Source of the DNA: Aquimarina spinulae
Lineage (GTDB): Bacteria; Bacteroidota; Bacteroidia; Flavobacteriales; Flavobacteriaceae
Length of the DNA stretch: 64,000 bases
Assembly (NCBI RefSeq): GCF_943373825.1
Contig: NZ_CALSBP010000002.1
Span: 3,337,501-3,401,500, forward strand
Direction: 5' to 3'
A model generated the notes under the pieces. It saw nothing but the letters and a program-made list of their open reading frames with translations, had not been told where the DNA came from and made no database searches. The translations under genes were made by a program, and so were the position numbers. Numbering within the stretch: position 1 is the first letter of the stretch; the number at the start of each line of letters is the position of its first letter. Of this stretch, positions 1-7,741 are shown in pieces.

Positions 1-2
1 TT

Positions 3-197
3 AGAGGTACTAAATCAGATACCAGAGAATTTGCAGCAGTTCTGGCTGTTAATTACAAAAAAATATCACCAATGGATTTTTCACACTCTAATATCATAAG
101 CGTTTTTGATCAGGGAGGAGAGCTAGTACATCAACAAGAAGGGTTGGGAGTAAACAATAAGGAAACTGTAGATAAAATTATTGAGCTGGCGCATTAA
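3..197 (+). CDS. SCO1/SenC family copper chaperone, C-terminal fragment
   Basis: The reading frame is open from the left edge and stops at 195-197, giving the last 64 residues. They read like the C-terminal part of a thioredoxin-fold SCO1/SenC protein: the stretch MDFSHSNIISVFDQGGELVH followed by QQEGLG fits the usual beta-hairpin with the conserved His near the end. SCO proteins deliver copper to CuA sites or act as thiol reductases in the periplasm. Its position just before a nos locus fits a role in maturing the CuA centre of NosZ or of an oxidase. The N-terminus and the CxxxC motif lie outside the window, so the family call rests on the tail only. Confidence 0.7.
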   Translation, partial: RGTKSDTREFAAVLAVNYKKISPMDFSHSNIISVFDQGGELVHQQEGLGVNNKETVDKIIELAH

Positions 198-281
198 TTA
201 AAAAAGAATATGGTCTTTTACCCCCCCCTTACTATTTAAGAATTTTCTGAAAACAAAAAAATAAAAGACTAATTTGTCCGA

Positions 282-303
282 AAATATGACTTTTATCATA
301 TTT
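282..303. promoter_or_regulatory. Crp/Fnr-type operator upstream of the nos cytochrome gene
   Basis: A perfect inverted repeat: AAATATGA, six bases (CTTTTA), TCATATTT. The core TGA-N6-TCA is the classic spacing recognised by the Crp/Fnr superfamily, which includes the regulators of denitrification genes. Its centre (292.5) lies about 30 bases before a TAnnTTTG -7 box, so it would sit near -42 of the transcript, the class II activator position. The symmetry is seen directly; the regulator is inferred. Confidence 0.65.
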
Positions 304-321
304 ATGTCCCCGTCCCATACC

Positions 322-329
322 TAATTTTG
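322..329 (+). promoter_or_regulatory. Bacteroidota -7 promoter box (TAATTTTG)
   Basis: TAATTTTG matches the TAnnTTTG consensus of the Bacteroidota housekeeping sigma factor. No TTTG -33 box is visible at the normal spacing, which fits an activator-dependent promoter using the palindrome just upstream. The box overlaps an upstream in-frame ATG (327), which argues that translation starts later, at 399. Confidence 0.55.
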
Positions 330-398
330 TCTTATATAATCAAAATAATATTTCTCTTAAGAAATGAATTTTTGAACAATAATCTTAAATCTATTAAA

Positions 399-905
399 AT
401 GATTAGACTAGACAAATTGATACTCTTATTTGCTGTTACTTTATTGATAAGTTGCGGAGGAAAAGAAGAAAAAAAGGAAGAACAAATTAAAATAGGAAAG
501 AGTACAACAACTCAAAAAAAAGAAACCAAACCTGTTTCTACCGGCGTTCCTGCATCAAAAAAAGTTGATCTTACAAATAAGGGAGTAGGGCCAATCAAGA
601 GTTTGGTGTTAGATGCCACCATCGATGAGAAAATGGCTGCTCAGGGAGCCGAGCTCTTTAAAACAAAATGTACTGCTTGTCATAAAACTCATAAGAAGTT
701 TATAGGACCAGCTCCTGTTGACATTTTAAAAAGAAGAACTCCAGAATGGGTGATGAATATGATTCTAGATCCTGAAAAAATGATTAAAGAAGACCCATTG
801 GCTCAAGAACTATTAAAAGAACATAATGGTTCTCCTATGGCTAATCAAAGCTTAAAAGAGGAAGAAGCCAGAGCTATTTTAGAGTACTTCAGGACACTGA
901 AATAA
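399..905 (+). CDS. Lipoprotein cytochrome c, probable electron donor to NosZ
   Basis: A 168-aa protein with a lipoprotein signal peptide ending in LLISC (Cys19) and a single haem motif CTACH at residues 91-95. Met147 in the segment SPMANQSL is the likely sixth ligand. The fold matches small class I cytochromes c. The linker after the lipid anchor is rich in Lys and Glu. As first gene of the nos run, preceded by a Crp/Fnr-type operator, it probably passes electrons from the quinol-oxidising complex to NosZ. An upstream ATG at 327 is rejected because it overlaps the promoter box and would place non-signal sequence before the lipobox. Confidence 0.85.
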   Translation: MIRLDKLILLFAVTLLISCGGKEEKKEEQIKIGKSTTTQKKETKPVSTGVPASKKVDLTNKGVGPIKSLVLDATIDEKMAAQGAELFKTKCTACHKTHKKFIGPAPVDILKRRTPEWVMNMILDPEKMIKEDPLAQELLKEHNGSPMANQSLKEEEARAILEYFRTLK

Positions 906-1015
906 AAATAATAAACCAAGTATAGATGATAGCTATACGATAAGAAAATGTCGTAGAGATATTTTAAAAGAAACTATTATTTAATAGGTAAAAATAACGA
1001 AACGAACTACTTGTC

Positions 1016-1029
1016 CCGATGAAAATCAG
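1016..1029. repeat. Short hairpin CCGAT-GAAA-ATCAG, copy 1
   Basis: Sits in the leader of the fasciclin gene. Together with flanking bases (CTTGTCCCGATGAAAATCAG) it nearly matches a second copy upstream of nosD (around 4901-4920, CTTATCCCGATGAAGATCGG). It is probably a short dispersed hairpin element of the genome rather than an operator. Function unknown. Confidence 0.4.
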
Positions 1030-1045
1030 GAGCTATGTAACCCCA

Positions 1046-1059
1046 TTGATCTATATCAG
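1046..1059. promoter_or_regulatory. Fnr-type box upstream of the fasciclin gene
   Basis: TTGAT-CTAT-ATCAG matches the Fnr consensus TTGAT-N4-ATCAA at nine of ten defined positions. Its centre is 44.5 bases before the ATG at 1097, the same distance as the corresponding box of nosZ. If it acts at -41.5, the transcript would start about three bases before the ATG. Confidence 0.6.
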
Positions 1060-1096
1060 TACTCGTCTGACCATTTAACATAATCAATATAAACGC

Positions 1097-1675
1097 ATGA
1101 AAACAATTAAAGTAACTTTTTTGATTTTACTATGCTTTACTTTCCTGCTAAGTTGTAAAACTGAAACAAAGAAAGAACAAGTAGATTCAGCTACTAAAAG
1201 CGCAGTTACAGAAGGAACCGAAGAGAAACAAGGACAAGCATTTATTCAGGATGATGAAGCGACGCCTAATGTACTTAATATTGCTATTGGTTCTAAAGAT
1301 CATACTACATTGGTAGCAGCTGTTCAGGCTGCTGGTTTAGAAAATGCCTTAGTAAATGCAGGACCCTTAATGGTATTCGCTCCTACTAATGAAGCGTTTG
1401 ATGCATTACCAGCCGGAACAGTAGAAAATCTTTTGAAACCAGAAAATAAAGATGCATTAGCGAATATTCTAAAATACCATGTAACTCCTGGTAATTATTC
1501 AAAAGATTTTTTGAAAAAATTTAAGAAACTAGGTCAATCCAATGGTGTCGATGTAAAAGTAACTAAAGACGATAGTGATGTTTTTATCGGAGAAGCCAAA
1601 ATTATAGCAAGTATTCCTGCTGGTAACGGAATAGTACATGTTATTGATAAAGTATTACTTCCTCCATCTAATTAA
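1097..1675 (+). CDS. Fasciclin (FAS1) domain lipoprotein in the nos locus
   Basis: A 192-aa lipoprotein (signal peptide ending LLSC, Cys20) with an acidic, Thr-rich linker to about residue 57. A single FAS1 domain follows at about 58-190, shown by VLNIAIGSKDHTTLVAAVQA, the H1 block VFAPTNEAFDALP and the H2 block GNGIVHVIDKVLLPP. FAS1 domains mediate adhesion or protein contacts; none is a known nos maturation factor. Its place between the cytochrome and nosZ, with the same type of Fnr box at the same spacing as nosZ, suggests co-regulation with N2O respiration. The exact role is unknown. Confidence 0.85.
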   Translation: MKTIKVTFLILLCFTFLLSCKTETKKEQVDSATKSAVTEGTEEKQGQAFIQDDEATPNVLNIAIGSKDHTTLVAAVQAAGLENALVNAGPLMVFAPTNEAFDALPAGTVENLLKPENKDALANILKYHVTPGNYSKDFLKKFKKLGQSNGVDVKVTKDDSDVFIGEAKIIASIPAGNGIVHVIDKVLLPPSN

Positions 1676-1689
1676 TAAATGAATAAAAA

Positions 1690-1703
1690 CTGATCTGGAT
1701 CAG
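1690..1703. promoter_or_regulatory. Fnr-type box upstream of nosZ
   Basis: CTGATC-TG-GATCAG is a perfect palindrome containing TGA-N6-TCA. The centre (1696.5) is 44.5 bases before the nosZ ATG. Between box and ATG the sequence aatataaac at 1729-1737 recurs at nearly the same place before the fasciclin gene (1086-1094). Confidence 0.6.
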
Positions 1704-1740
1704 CACAGATTTGACCTCTACAACAATAAATATAAACCAG

Positions 1741-3708
1741 ATGAAACAAATATCTAAAATACTCTTTTTAACAGCAGTACTTAGTTTAATAATAAGTAGT
1801 TGTGCCAATGTTAATAAAGATAAAAAAATAACGGATGGAGCTTTGGGCTCTAATGCCGCAGAAAAAGTCTACGTCGCTCCCGGAGAGCATGATGAGTTTT
1901 ATGCATTCGTCTCAGGAGGATTTAGCGGACAATTATCAGTATATGGACTTCCGTCAGGAAGACTATTTAAAGTAATTCCGGTTTTTTCACAAGATGCAGA
2001 AAAAGCCTGGGGATATAATGAAGAAACAAAACCAATGCTCAATACCTCTTATGGTTTTGTTCCTTGGGACGATGCTCACCACCCTGATATATCACAAACC
2101 AATGGAGAAGTCGATGGACGGTGGGTTTTTATTAACGGAAACAATACTCCAAGAATTGCAAAAATTGATCTAAGTACTTTTGAGACTACAGAAATAATTG
2201 AAGTACCTAATAGTGCCGGTAATCATAGTTCTTCTTTTGTAACAGAAAATACAGAGTATGTAGTAGCAGGAACTCGTTTTTCTGTGCCAGTACCACAGGA
2301 AGATATCGCTATCAAAGAATACAAAGGAAAATTTAAAGGAGCTGTATCTTTTATTAGTGTAGATCCTGATCATGGAAATATGGAAATGGCTTTTCAGATT
2401 TTACTGCCAGGTTTTAATTATGATCTAGCGCATCCAGGTAGAGGAGCTTCACATGGTTGGTTCTTTTTTACTACATATAATACAGAAGAAGCAAATTCTT
2501 TATTAGAAGTAAATGCATCTCAAAATGATAAAGACTTCATCGCTGCAATCAATTGGAAAAAAGCAGAAGAATATATTAAACAGGGAAAATTTAAGACGAT
2601 GCCGGCTAATTATGCGCATAATGTATATGATGAGAAAACACATACGGCTACTTCTACAATGAAAAAAGAGGTAAAAGTATTAGATCCTGCAGAATGCCCA
2701 GGGTTGGTATACTTTTTACCAACACCAAAATCACCACATGGTTGTGATGTAGACCCGTCGGGAGAATATATCGTGGGTAATGGTAAACTTTCGGCCGACC
2801 TTACAGTGCACTCGTTTAGTAAGATGATTAAGGCTATCGAAAATAAACAGTTTGATGGTGATGCATACGGAATTCCGATTATTAAATTTGAAGATGCACT
2901 GGCAGGTGTTGTTTCTCAAGCTGGTCTAGGACCATTACATACCGAGTTTGATGGTAAAGGAAATGGATATACCACTTTCTTTATTTCTTCCGAAGTAGTA
3001 AAATGGAAACTAGGAAGTTGGGAAGTAGTAGATAGAAAACCTACGTACTATTCTGTAGGTCACTTGATGATTCCCGGAGGAAACTCTAGAAAACCATTTG
3101 GGAAATATGCACTGGCGATGAACAAGATAACCAAAGACCGTTATTTACCAACCGGACCAGAGGTTACGCAATCAGCACAGTTATATGATATCACAGGCGA
3201 AAAAATGGAATTACTATTAGATTTCCCAACTATTGGAGAGCCACATTATGCTGCCGGCATCACAGCAGATCTAATAAAACCTCGCTCTAAAAAGATCTAT
3301 AAGTTAGAAGAAAACGAACATAAGTATGCTGTTAAAAATAATGAAAATGTAAGAGTAGAACGTGACGGAAAAGAAGTACACGTATATATGACTATGATTC
3401 GAAGCCATTTTACTCCAGATAATATAGAAGGGATTAAAGTAGGAGACAAGGTCTATTTTCATGTCACAAATTTAGAACAAGATTATGATGTGCCACATGG
3501 AGTGAGTATGATCGGAGCCAATACTTCTGAGCTGTTAATAATGCCTGGACAAACAGAAACTTTTGTTTGGGAACCTAAACAAGTAGGAGTATGGCCATTC
3601 TATTGTACCGATTTTTGTTCGGCATTACATCAAGAGATGCAAGGATATGTAAGGGTATCACCAGCATCATCTAATATAGAACTTTCTTGGTCTCTAGGAG
3701 AAGATTAA
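1741..3708 (+). CDS. nosZ: Nitrous-oxide reductase, clade II (Sec-type lipoprotein)
   Basis: Reduces N2O to N2 on the outer face of the inner membrane or in the periplasm. The 655-aa protein has a seven-bladed propeller domain followed by a cupredoxin domain. CuZ histidines are visible at H113-H114 (DDAHHPD) and in the segments GASHGWF, SPHGCDV, GPLHTEF, SVGHLMI and GEPHYAA. The CuA site is H586 (VPHGVSM) and C622-x3-C626-x3-H630-x2-M633. The signal peptide is a plain Sec lipoprotein type (IISSC, Cys21) with no twin arginine, which defines clade II. The start at 1741 is chosen over the in-frame ATG at 1711 because only it begins with a proper signal peptide and leaves the Fnr box upstream. 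Confidence 0.97.
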   Translation: MKQISKILFLTAVLSLIISSCANVNKDKKITDGALGSNAAEKVYVAPGEHDEFYAFVSGGFSGQLSVYGLPSGRLFKVIPVFSQDAEKAWGYNEETKPMLNTSYGFVPWDDAHHPDISQTNGEVDGRWVFINGNNTPRIAKIDLSTFETTEIIEVPNSAGNHSSSFVTENTEYVVAGTRFSVPVPQEDIAIKEYKGKFKGAVSFISVDPDHGNMEMAFQILLPGFNYDLAHPGRGASHGWFFFTTYNTEEANSLLEVNASQNDKDFIAAINWKKAEEYIKQGKFKTMPANYAHNVYDEKTHTATSTMKKEVKVLDPAECPGLVYFLPTPKSPHGCDVDPSGEYIVGNGKLSADLTVHSFSKMIKAIENKQFDGDAYGIPIIKFEDALAGVVSQAGLGPLHTEFDGKGNGYTTFFISSEVVKWKLGSWEVVDRKPTYYSVGHLMIPGGNSRKPFGKYALAMNKITKDRYLPTGPEVTQSAQLYDITGEKMELLLDFPTIGEPHYAAGITADLIKPRSKKIYKLEENEHKYAVKNNENVRVERDGKEVHVYMTMIRSHFTPDNIEGIKVGDKVYFHVTNLEQDYDVPHGVSMIGANTSELLIMPGQTETFVWEPKQVGVWPFYCTDFCSALHQEMQGYVRVSPASSNIELSWSLGED

Positions 3709-3752
3709 TTTCTGATGCTACCAGGAAGGAGATAGATTAGTTATATTTCCAA

Positions 3753-3784
3753 AAAAGCGAGAGGACAAAACCCCTCTCGCTTTT
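3753..3784 (+). terminator. Rho-independent terminator/attenuator after nosZ
   Basis: A perfect 12-bp stem AAAAGCGAGAGG / CCTCTCGCTTTT with an eight-base loop, U-rich on the 3' side. It lies between nosZ and the next co-directional gene, so it probably lets nosZ be expressed at higher levels than the maturation genes. Confidence 0.8.
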
Positions 3785-3809
3785 AAATCAACTTAAAAAG
3801 ATTGTTATC

Positions 3810-4409
3810 ATGAAGAAGAAATCAAGATTATTAATGCTTGTAGGAGTATTGCTGCCTTTATTTCTGTTTGTATTTCCTCTTTGGAATATTACATTAGAAG
3901 CTCCTCAATATCCAACCCCATTAGGAATGGATATCTATATAAATGATTTCGCCGACATGCATCCTCATGATATTAAGAATATCAATTTGATGAATCATTA
4001 TGTTGGGATGAAATATATTCCCGAATCGATTCCAGAATTCAGGATTTTTCCTGTCGTGATTATAGTAATGGCTGTTTTAGGCACTGTATTAGCTTTTAAA
4101 ACAAACTATAAATGGTTTTTGGGCTGGTTTATTGTAATGGCTCTTTTAGCTTTGGCAGGAATCTATGATTTTTACCTTTGGGAACACGATTATGGCCATA
4201 ATTTGGATCCAAAAGCAATAATGAAATTTACTAATCCTGACGGGACTGTTATGGGGTTTCAACCTCCTTTATTCGGAACTAAAGATATTTTAAATTTTAG
4301 AGCGCATTCATACCCTCAACTGGGAGCCTATTTTTTAGCTGTTGGAATGGCCTTGACCTTTATTTCTTATTTCGTAGGAAAACGTGAAAAAACTTTAAAA
4401 GCCCAATAA
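3810..4409 (+). CDS. Conserved membrane protein between nosZ and nosL
   Basis: A 199-aa protein with an N-terminal hydrophobic segment (about 8-28), an exported stretch rich in His, Met and Asp (MHPHD, MNHYVGMKY), two central membrane segments (about 80-100 and 106-126), a second exported part with WEHDYGHN, and a final membrane segment (about 170-190). Membrane proteins of this kind are typical of clade II nos clusters. The His/Met residues on the exported loops would suit copper handling, but no motif proves it. It may correspond to the protein called NosB elsewhere; I do not assign that name. Confidence 0.75.
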   Translation: MKKKSRLLMLVGVLLPLFLFVFPLWNITLEAPQYPTPLGMDIYINDFADMHPHDIKNINLMNHYVGMKYIPESIPEFRIFPVVIIVMAVLGTVLAFKTNYKWFLGWFIVMALLALAGIYDFYLWEHDYGHNLDPKAIMKFTNPDGTVMGFQPPLFGTKDILNFRAHSYPQLGAYFLAVGMALTFISYFVGKREKTLKAQ

Positions 4410-4411
4410 AA

Positions 4412-4858
4412 ATGAAAAAACATAACGTTAACAATATCGTCTTTTTTATTTTGATGATCGTGTTTTTTGGCTCATGTAATGTTCAACCAGAAACAATACA
4501 CTATGGAGAGGATAATTGTCATTATTGTCGAATGACCATTGTCGATAAAATTCATGGAGCAGAGATTGTAACAAAAAAAGGCAAGGTGTTCAAGTTTGAT
4601 GCTGTAGAATGTATGGTAAATTATGCTGCTGAGATAGATAAAGAAGAGGTGTCACTTTACCTTTCTAATCACTACGATGCTCCAGAAGAATTAATTGATG
4701 CGACACAAGCTACTTTTTTGATAAGTAAAAATATATCAAGTCCCATGGGAGCATTTTTAACTTCATTTGAGAATGAGTCGAGTGCAAAAAAAGTGAAATC
4801 TGAAAAAGGGGGAGATGTATTTACCTGGGAAGAACTTTTAAAACACCTAAAACATTAA
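4412..4858 (+). CDS. nosL: NosL copper chaperone lipoprotein
   Basis: A 148-aa lipoprotein (lipobox FGSC, Cys22) with the NosL metal motif C36-x2-C39-x-M41, followed by the family segments GAEIVTKKGKVFKFDAVECM and the late PMGAFLTSF. NosL binds Cu(I) and supplies copper to the NosZ CuZ centre. It starts two bases after the preceding membrane protein stops, so the two are translated together. Confidence 0.95.
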   Translation: MKKHNVNNIVFFILMIVFFGSCNVQPETIHYGEDNCHYCRMTIVDKIHGAEIVTKKGKVFKFDAVECMVNYAAEIDKEEVSLYLSNHYDAPEELIDATQATFLISKNISSPMGAFLTSFENESSAKKVKSEKGGDVFTWEELLKHLKH

Positions 4859-4906
4859 AAACAGGAATATATTTATTAGGTGACTACCAGATAAAAATAC
4901 CTTATC

Positions 4907-4920
4907 CCGATGAAGATCGG
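4907..4920. repeat. Short hairpin CCGAT-GAAG-ATCGG, copy 2
   Basis: A perfect five-base stem with a GAAG loop in the 134-base gap before nosD. It nearly repeats the element at 1016-1029. A further small hairpin GGTTAG / CTAACC lies at 4942-4966. Function unknown; possible RNA processing site or genome-wide small repeat. Confidence 0.4.
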
Positions 4921-4992
4921 AAACTGTTCTAATTCTATGTTGGTTAGTTTGTGCAGAAATCTAACCTACAGGGAAAACAAAAAAATAAATAG

Positions 4993-6234
4993 ATGTTTCA
5001 AATCAGAAAAATACTATTTCTGGCAATCTTTCTTCTACCCGTATTACTTCTGGGCAAGACTATAAAGGTCTGTAATTCCTGTGAAATAAAAACAATTAAA
5101 GAAGGTATAGCTATAGCCACAGCACTTGATACAGTAGTGGTAAAAAAAGGAAAGTATAATGAATTTGATATTGTGATTGATAAACCTTTGACATTACTGG
5201 GTGAAAACTATCCCATAATTGATGGAGAGTTAAAAGGAGGAATTATAAAAGTGGTTTCTGATAATGTTACTGTAGATGGGTTATTCATTATTAATGTGGG
5301 TACTAGTTATACAGAAGATTATGCGGCTGTTCGAGTGGTGAAAAGCAAAAACTTTTTAATACAAAATTTAGTGTTAGAAAAGCTATTTTTTGGAATTTAT
5401 ATAGAAAAATCAAGAGACGGCAGAATTTTTCATAATAAGATTATAGGTGATGCAGTAGAAGAGTACAATTCGGGTAATGGTATACAACTATGGTATTCTC
5501 AAAATATAGATATAGAAAATAACATCATTACACATGTAAGAGACGGGATTTATCTTGAGTTTGCTAATGATTGTAGAATAAAAAATAATATAAGTTCTAA
5601 TAACTTACGGTATGGGTTGCATTTTATGTTTTCTAATAATGATCTGTATGAAAACAATACGTTTGAGAATAATGGGGCAGGTGTTGCTGTAATGTTCTCT
5701 AAGAAGATAAAAATGTTGACTAATACGTTTAAAGAAAACTGGGGAACAGCATCCTATGGTCTTTTGTTGAAAGAGATCAATGATGCAGAAATAACAGGGA
5801 ATATTTTTAAAGAAAATACAATAGGAATTAATATCGAAGGCTCTAATCGAATTAGGTATACCAAAAACAGTTTTATAAAAAACGGTTGGGCCATCAAAGT
5901 ACGTGGCGCATGTTATACAAATATATTTAGCAACAATAATTTTATGTATAATTCATTTGATGTTTCTTATAACAGTAAACTTAATGATAACAAATTTGAT
6001 AAGAATTATTGGAGTGGGTATACAGGATATGATTTGGATAAAGATGGTATTGGAGATGTACCCTACAGACCAGTAAAACTATTCTCATATATTGTAAACC
6101 GAACCCCAGAAACGATTATCTTAATGAGGAGTTTGTTTATTGATATGATTGATTTTTCTGAAAAAGTCTCCCCTGTATTTACGCCTGATAATTTACTTGA
6201 TAATTATCCGCTAATGAAAAGCAAGAATGATTAA
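4993..6234 (+). CDS. nosD: NosD periplasmic maturation factor (beta-helix)
   Basis: A 413-aa protein with a Sec signal peptide (about 1-21) and a long right-handed parallel beta-helix with many NN-rich turns (NNIITHV, NNISSNNLRYGLHF, YENNTFENNGAGV), the CASH/carbohydrate-binding repeat fold of NosD. The C-terminal part has the usual NYWSGYTGYDLDKDGIGD segment and YRPVKLFSYIVNRTPETIIL. With NosF and NosY it forms the ABC-linked machine needed to assemble CuZ in NosZ. The stop overlaps the start of nosF by eight bases. Confidence 0.95.
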   Translation: MFQIRKILFLAIFLLPVLLLGKTIKVCNSCEIKTIKEGIAIATALDTVVVKKGKYNEFDIVIDKPLTLLGENYPIIDGELKGGIIKVVSDNVTVDGLFIINVGTSYTEDYAAVRVVKSKNFLIQNLVLEKLFFGIYIEKSRDGRIFHNKIIGDAVEEYNSGNGIQLWYSQNIDIENNIITHVRDGIYLEFANDCRIKNNISSNNLRYGLHFMFSNNDLYENNTFENNGAGVAVMFSKKIKMLTNTFKENWGTASYGLLLKEINDAEITGNIFKENTIGINIEGSNRIRYTKNSFIKNGWAIKVRGACYTNIFSNNNFMYNSFDVSYNSKLNDNKFDKNYWSGYTGYDLDKDGIGDVPYRPVKLFSYIVNRTPETIILMRSLFIDMIDFSEKVSPVFTPDNLLDNYPLMKSKND

Positions 6235-6934
6235 AATTGATAATTTACATAAGAGTTTTGGAAAGAATCAGGTCCTTAAAGGAGTCGATCTAGGTATTAC
6301 TGAAGGCGGGATATTTGCAATACTAGGACCCAATGGTTCTGGTAAAACGACATTAATTAAATCTATTCTTGGGATGGTTATCCCAAATAAGGGTGATATT
6401 TTTATTGATGACACCCCAATTAAGAAAAGCTGGAAATATCGTCAGCAAATAGATTATTTACCACAGATAGCTAATTTTCCTGCAAACTTAACTGTGAAAG
6501 AGTTGATTAGGATGATCAAAGATTTGCGAAATAAACCGGGTGATGATGCTGCATTGATAACCTCTTTTCAATTAACCCCTTTTCTGGATAAGAAATTAAG
6601 TAACTTGTCTGGAGGGACAAAACAAAAAGTAAATTTAGTATTAACATTAATGTTTGATAGCCCATTAATCATTCTAGATGAACCTACCACAGGACTTGAT
6701 CCTATTGCTTTGTTAGAGTTAAAAAAAATAATACAAAAAGAAAAAATAAAAGGAAAAACAGTTTTGATTACTTCTCACATCATGAGTTTTGTTGAAGAGG
6801 TTGCTGATGAAATTGTTTTTCTTCTTGAAGGTAAAGTGTATTTCAAAGGAAATATTAACACTTTAAAAGAAAAGACGAAGGAAACCGATTTCGAACATGC
6901 GATTGCTAATCTGCTAAAAGAAAACAATGCTTAA
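6227..6934 (+). CDS. nosF: NosF ABC transporter ATPase
   Basis: A 235-aa cytosolic ATPase. Walker A is GPNGSGKTT (about residues 35-43), the signature is LSGGTKQKV, Walker B is LIILDEPTTGLDP, and the switch His is in ITSHIMS. It energises the NosDFY complex that matures the CuZ site. It overlaps nosD by eight bases upstream and nosY by eight bases downstream, so the three are translationally coupled. Confidence 0.95.
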   Translation: MIKIDNLHKSFGKNQVLKGVDLGITEGGIFAILGPNGSGKTTLIKSILGMVIPNKGDIFIDDTPIKKSWKYRQQIDYLPQIANFPANLTVKELIRMIKDLRNKPGDDAALITSFQLTPFLDKKLSNLSGGTKQKVNLVLTLMFDSPLIILDEPTTGLDPIALLELKKIIQKEKIKGKTVLITSHIMSFVEEVADEIVFLLEGKVYFKGNINTLKEKTKETDFEHAIANLLKENNA

Positions 6935-7709
6935 GATTTTAAAATATAGTTTTTACGACCTTATCCGTAGCCGATGGAGTTATGTATACTTGCTTTTTTA
7001 TTTAGCATTGGGATTTGTATTATTATTCCTAAATAATGATTTGTCTAAAGCCGTAATCACTTTGATGAATGTGATTATCATTCTTGTTCCTCTTATCGGA
7101 ACTATTTTTGGAGTAATGTATTATTATAATTCTAAAGAATTTACAGAATTGCTTTTGGCACAACCCATTAAAAGATCATCTATATTTCTTGGACAATACC
7201 TGGGAGTAGCACTTTCTCTTTCTATGAGTTTGATAATAGGATTAGGATTACCATTTGCTATGTATGGTCTCTTTCAATCGAATACGATTTGGGAATTTTT
7301 ATTACTTCTCATTACAGGTACATTTTTGACATTAATTTTTACTGCACTGGCATTTAACATTGCACTGTATAATGAAAATAAGATAAAAGGGTTTAGTTAT
7401 GCTATTTTACTTTGGTTATTTATGGCAGTAATCTACGACGGTCTTTTTTTAATGTCATTAATCATGTTTGAATCATATCCATTAGATAAATTTTCAATAG
7501 GAGTAACCTTATTTAACCCTATTGATTTATCCAGGATTTTGATCTTATTGAAACTTGATATTTCTGCTTTACTAGGATATACTGGTGCTGTTTTTCAGAA
7601 ATTCTTTGGAACTAATTTAGGAGTGATTTTATCTTGTATTGCACTTTCTATTTGGGTATTTTTACCTACATTCAACATCTATAGAAAATCTAAGAAAAAA
7701 GATTTTTAA
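6927..7709 (+). CDS. nosY: NosY ABC transporter permease
   Basis: A 260-aa protein with six predicted membrane segments and the NosY-like N-terminus MLKILKYSFYDLIRSRWSYV. The segment YYNSKEFTELLLAQPIKRSSI is the coupling region of ABC-2 type permeases. It forms the membrane part of NosDFY. Coupled to nosF by overlap. Confidence 0.93.
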   Translation: MLKILKYSFYDLIRSRWSYVYLLFYLALGFVLLFLNNDLSKAVITLMNVIIILVPLIGTIFGVMYYYNSKEFTELLLAQPIKRSSIFLGQYLGVALSLSMSLIIGLGLPFAMYGLFQSNTIWEFLLLLITGTFLTLIFTALAFNIALYNENKIKGFSYAILLWLFMAVIYDGLFLMSLIMFESYPLDKFSIGVTLFNPIDLSRILILLKLDISALLGYTGAVFQKFFGTNLGVILSCIALSIWVFLPTFNIYRKSKKKDF

Positions 7710-7741
7710 CGCTAGATTTATTGTACTGAAGAGACTGTTGC

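Larger units (their letters stand above)
198..398 (+). other. Intergenic region upstream of the nos cytochrome gene
   Basis: About 200 bases without a gene. It holds a run of eight C residues at 221-228 (striking in such AT-rich DNA), the Crp/Fnr-type palindrome at 282-303 and a -7 box at 322-329. No coding potential is evident on either strand. Confidence 0.6.

Noticed and set aside
221..228. Run of eight C residues as a phase-variation tract
   Set aside because: It lies after the SCO stop codon and well before the next promoter, so length changes would not obviously alter a protein or a promoter spacing.
327..398. Longer N-terminus for the cytochrome c from the ATG at 327
   Set aside because: It overlaps the -7 box, adds 24 residues with no lipobox logic, and the signal peptide starts at 399.
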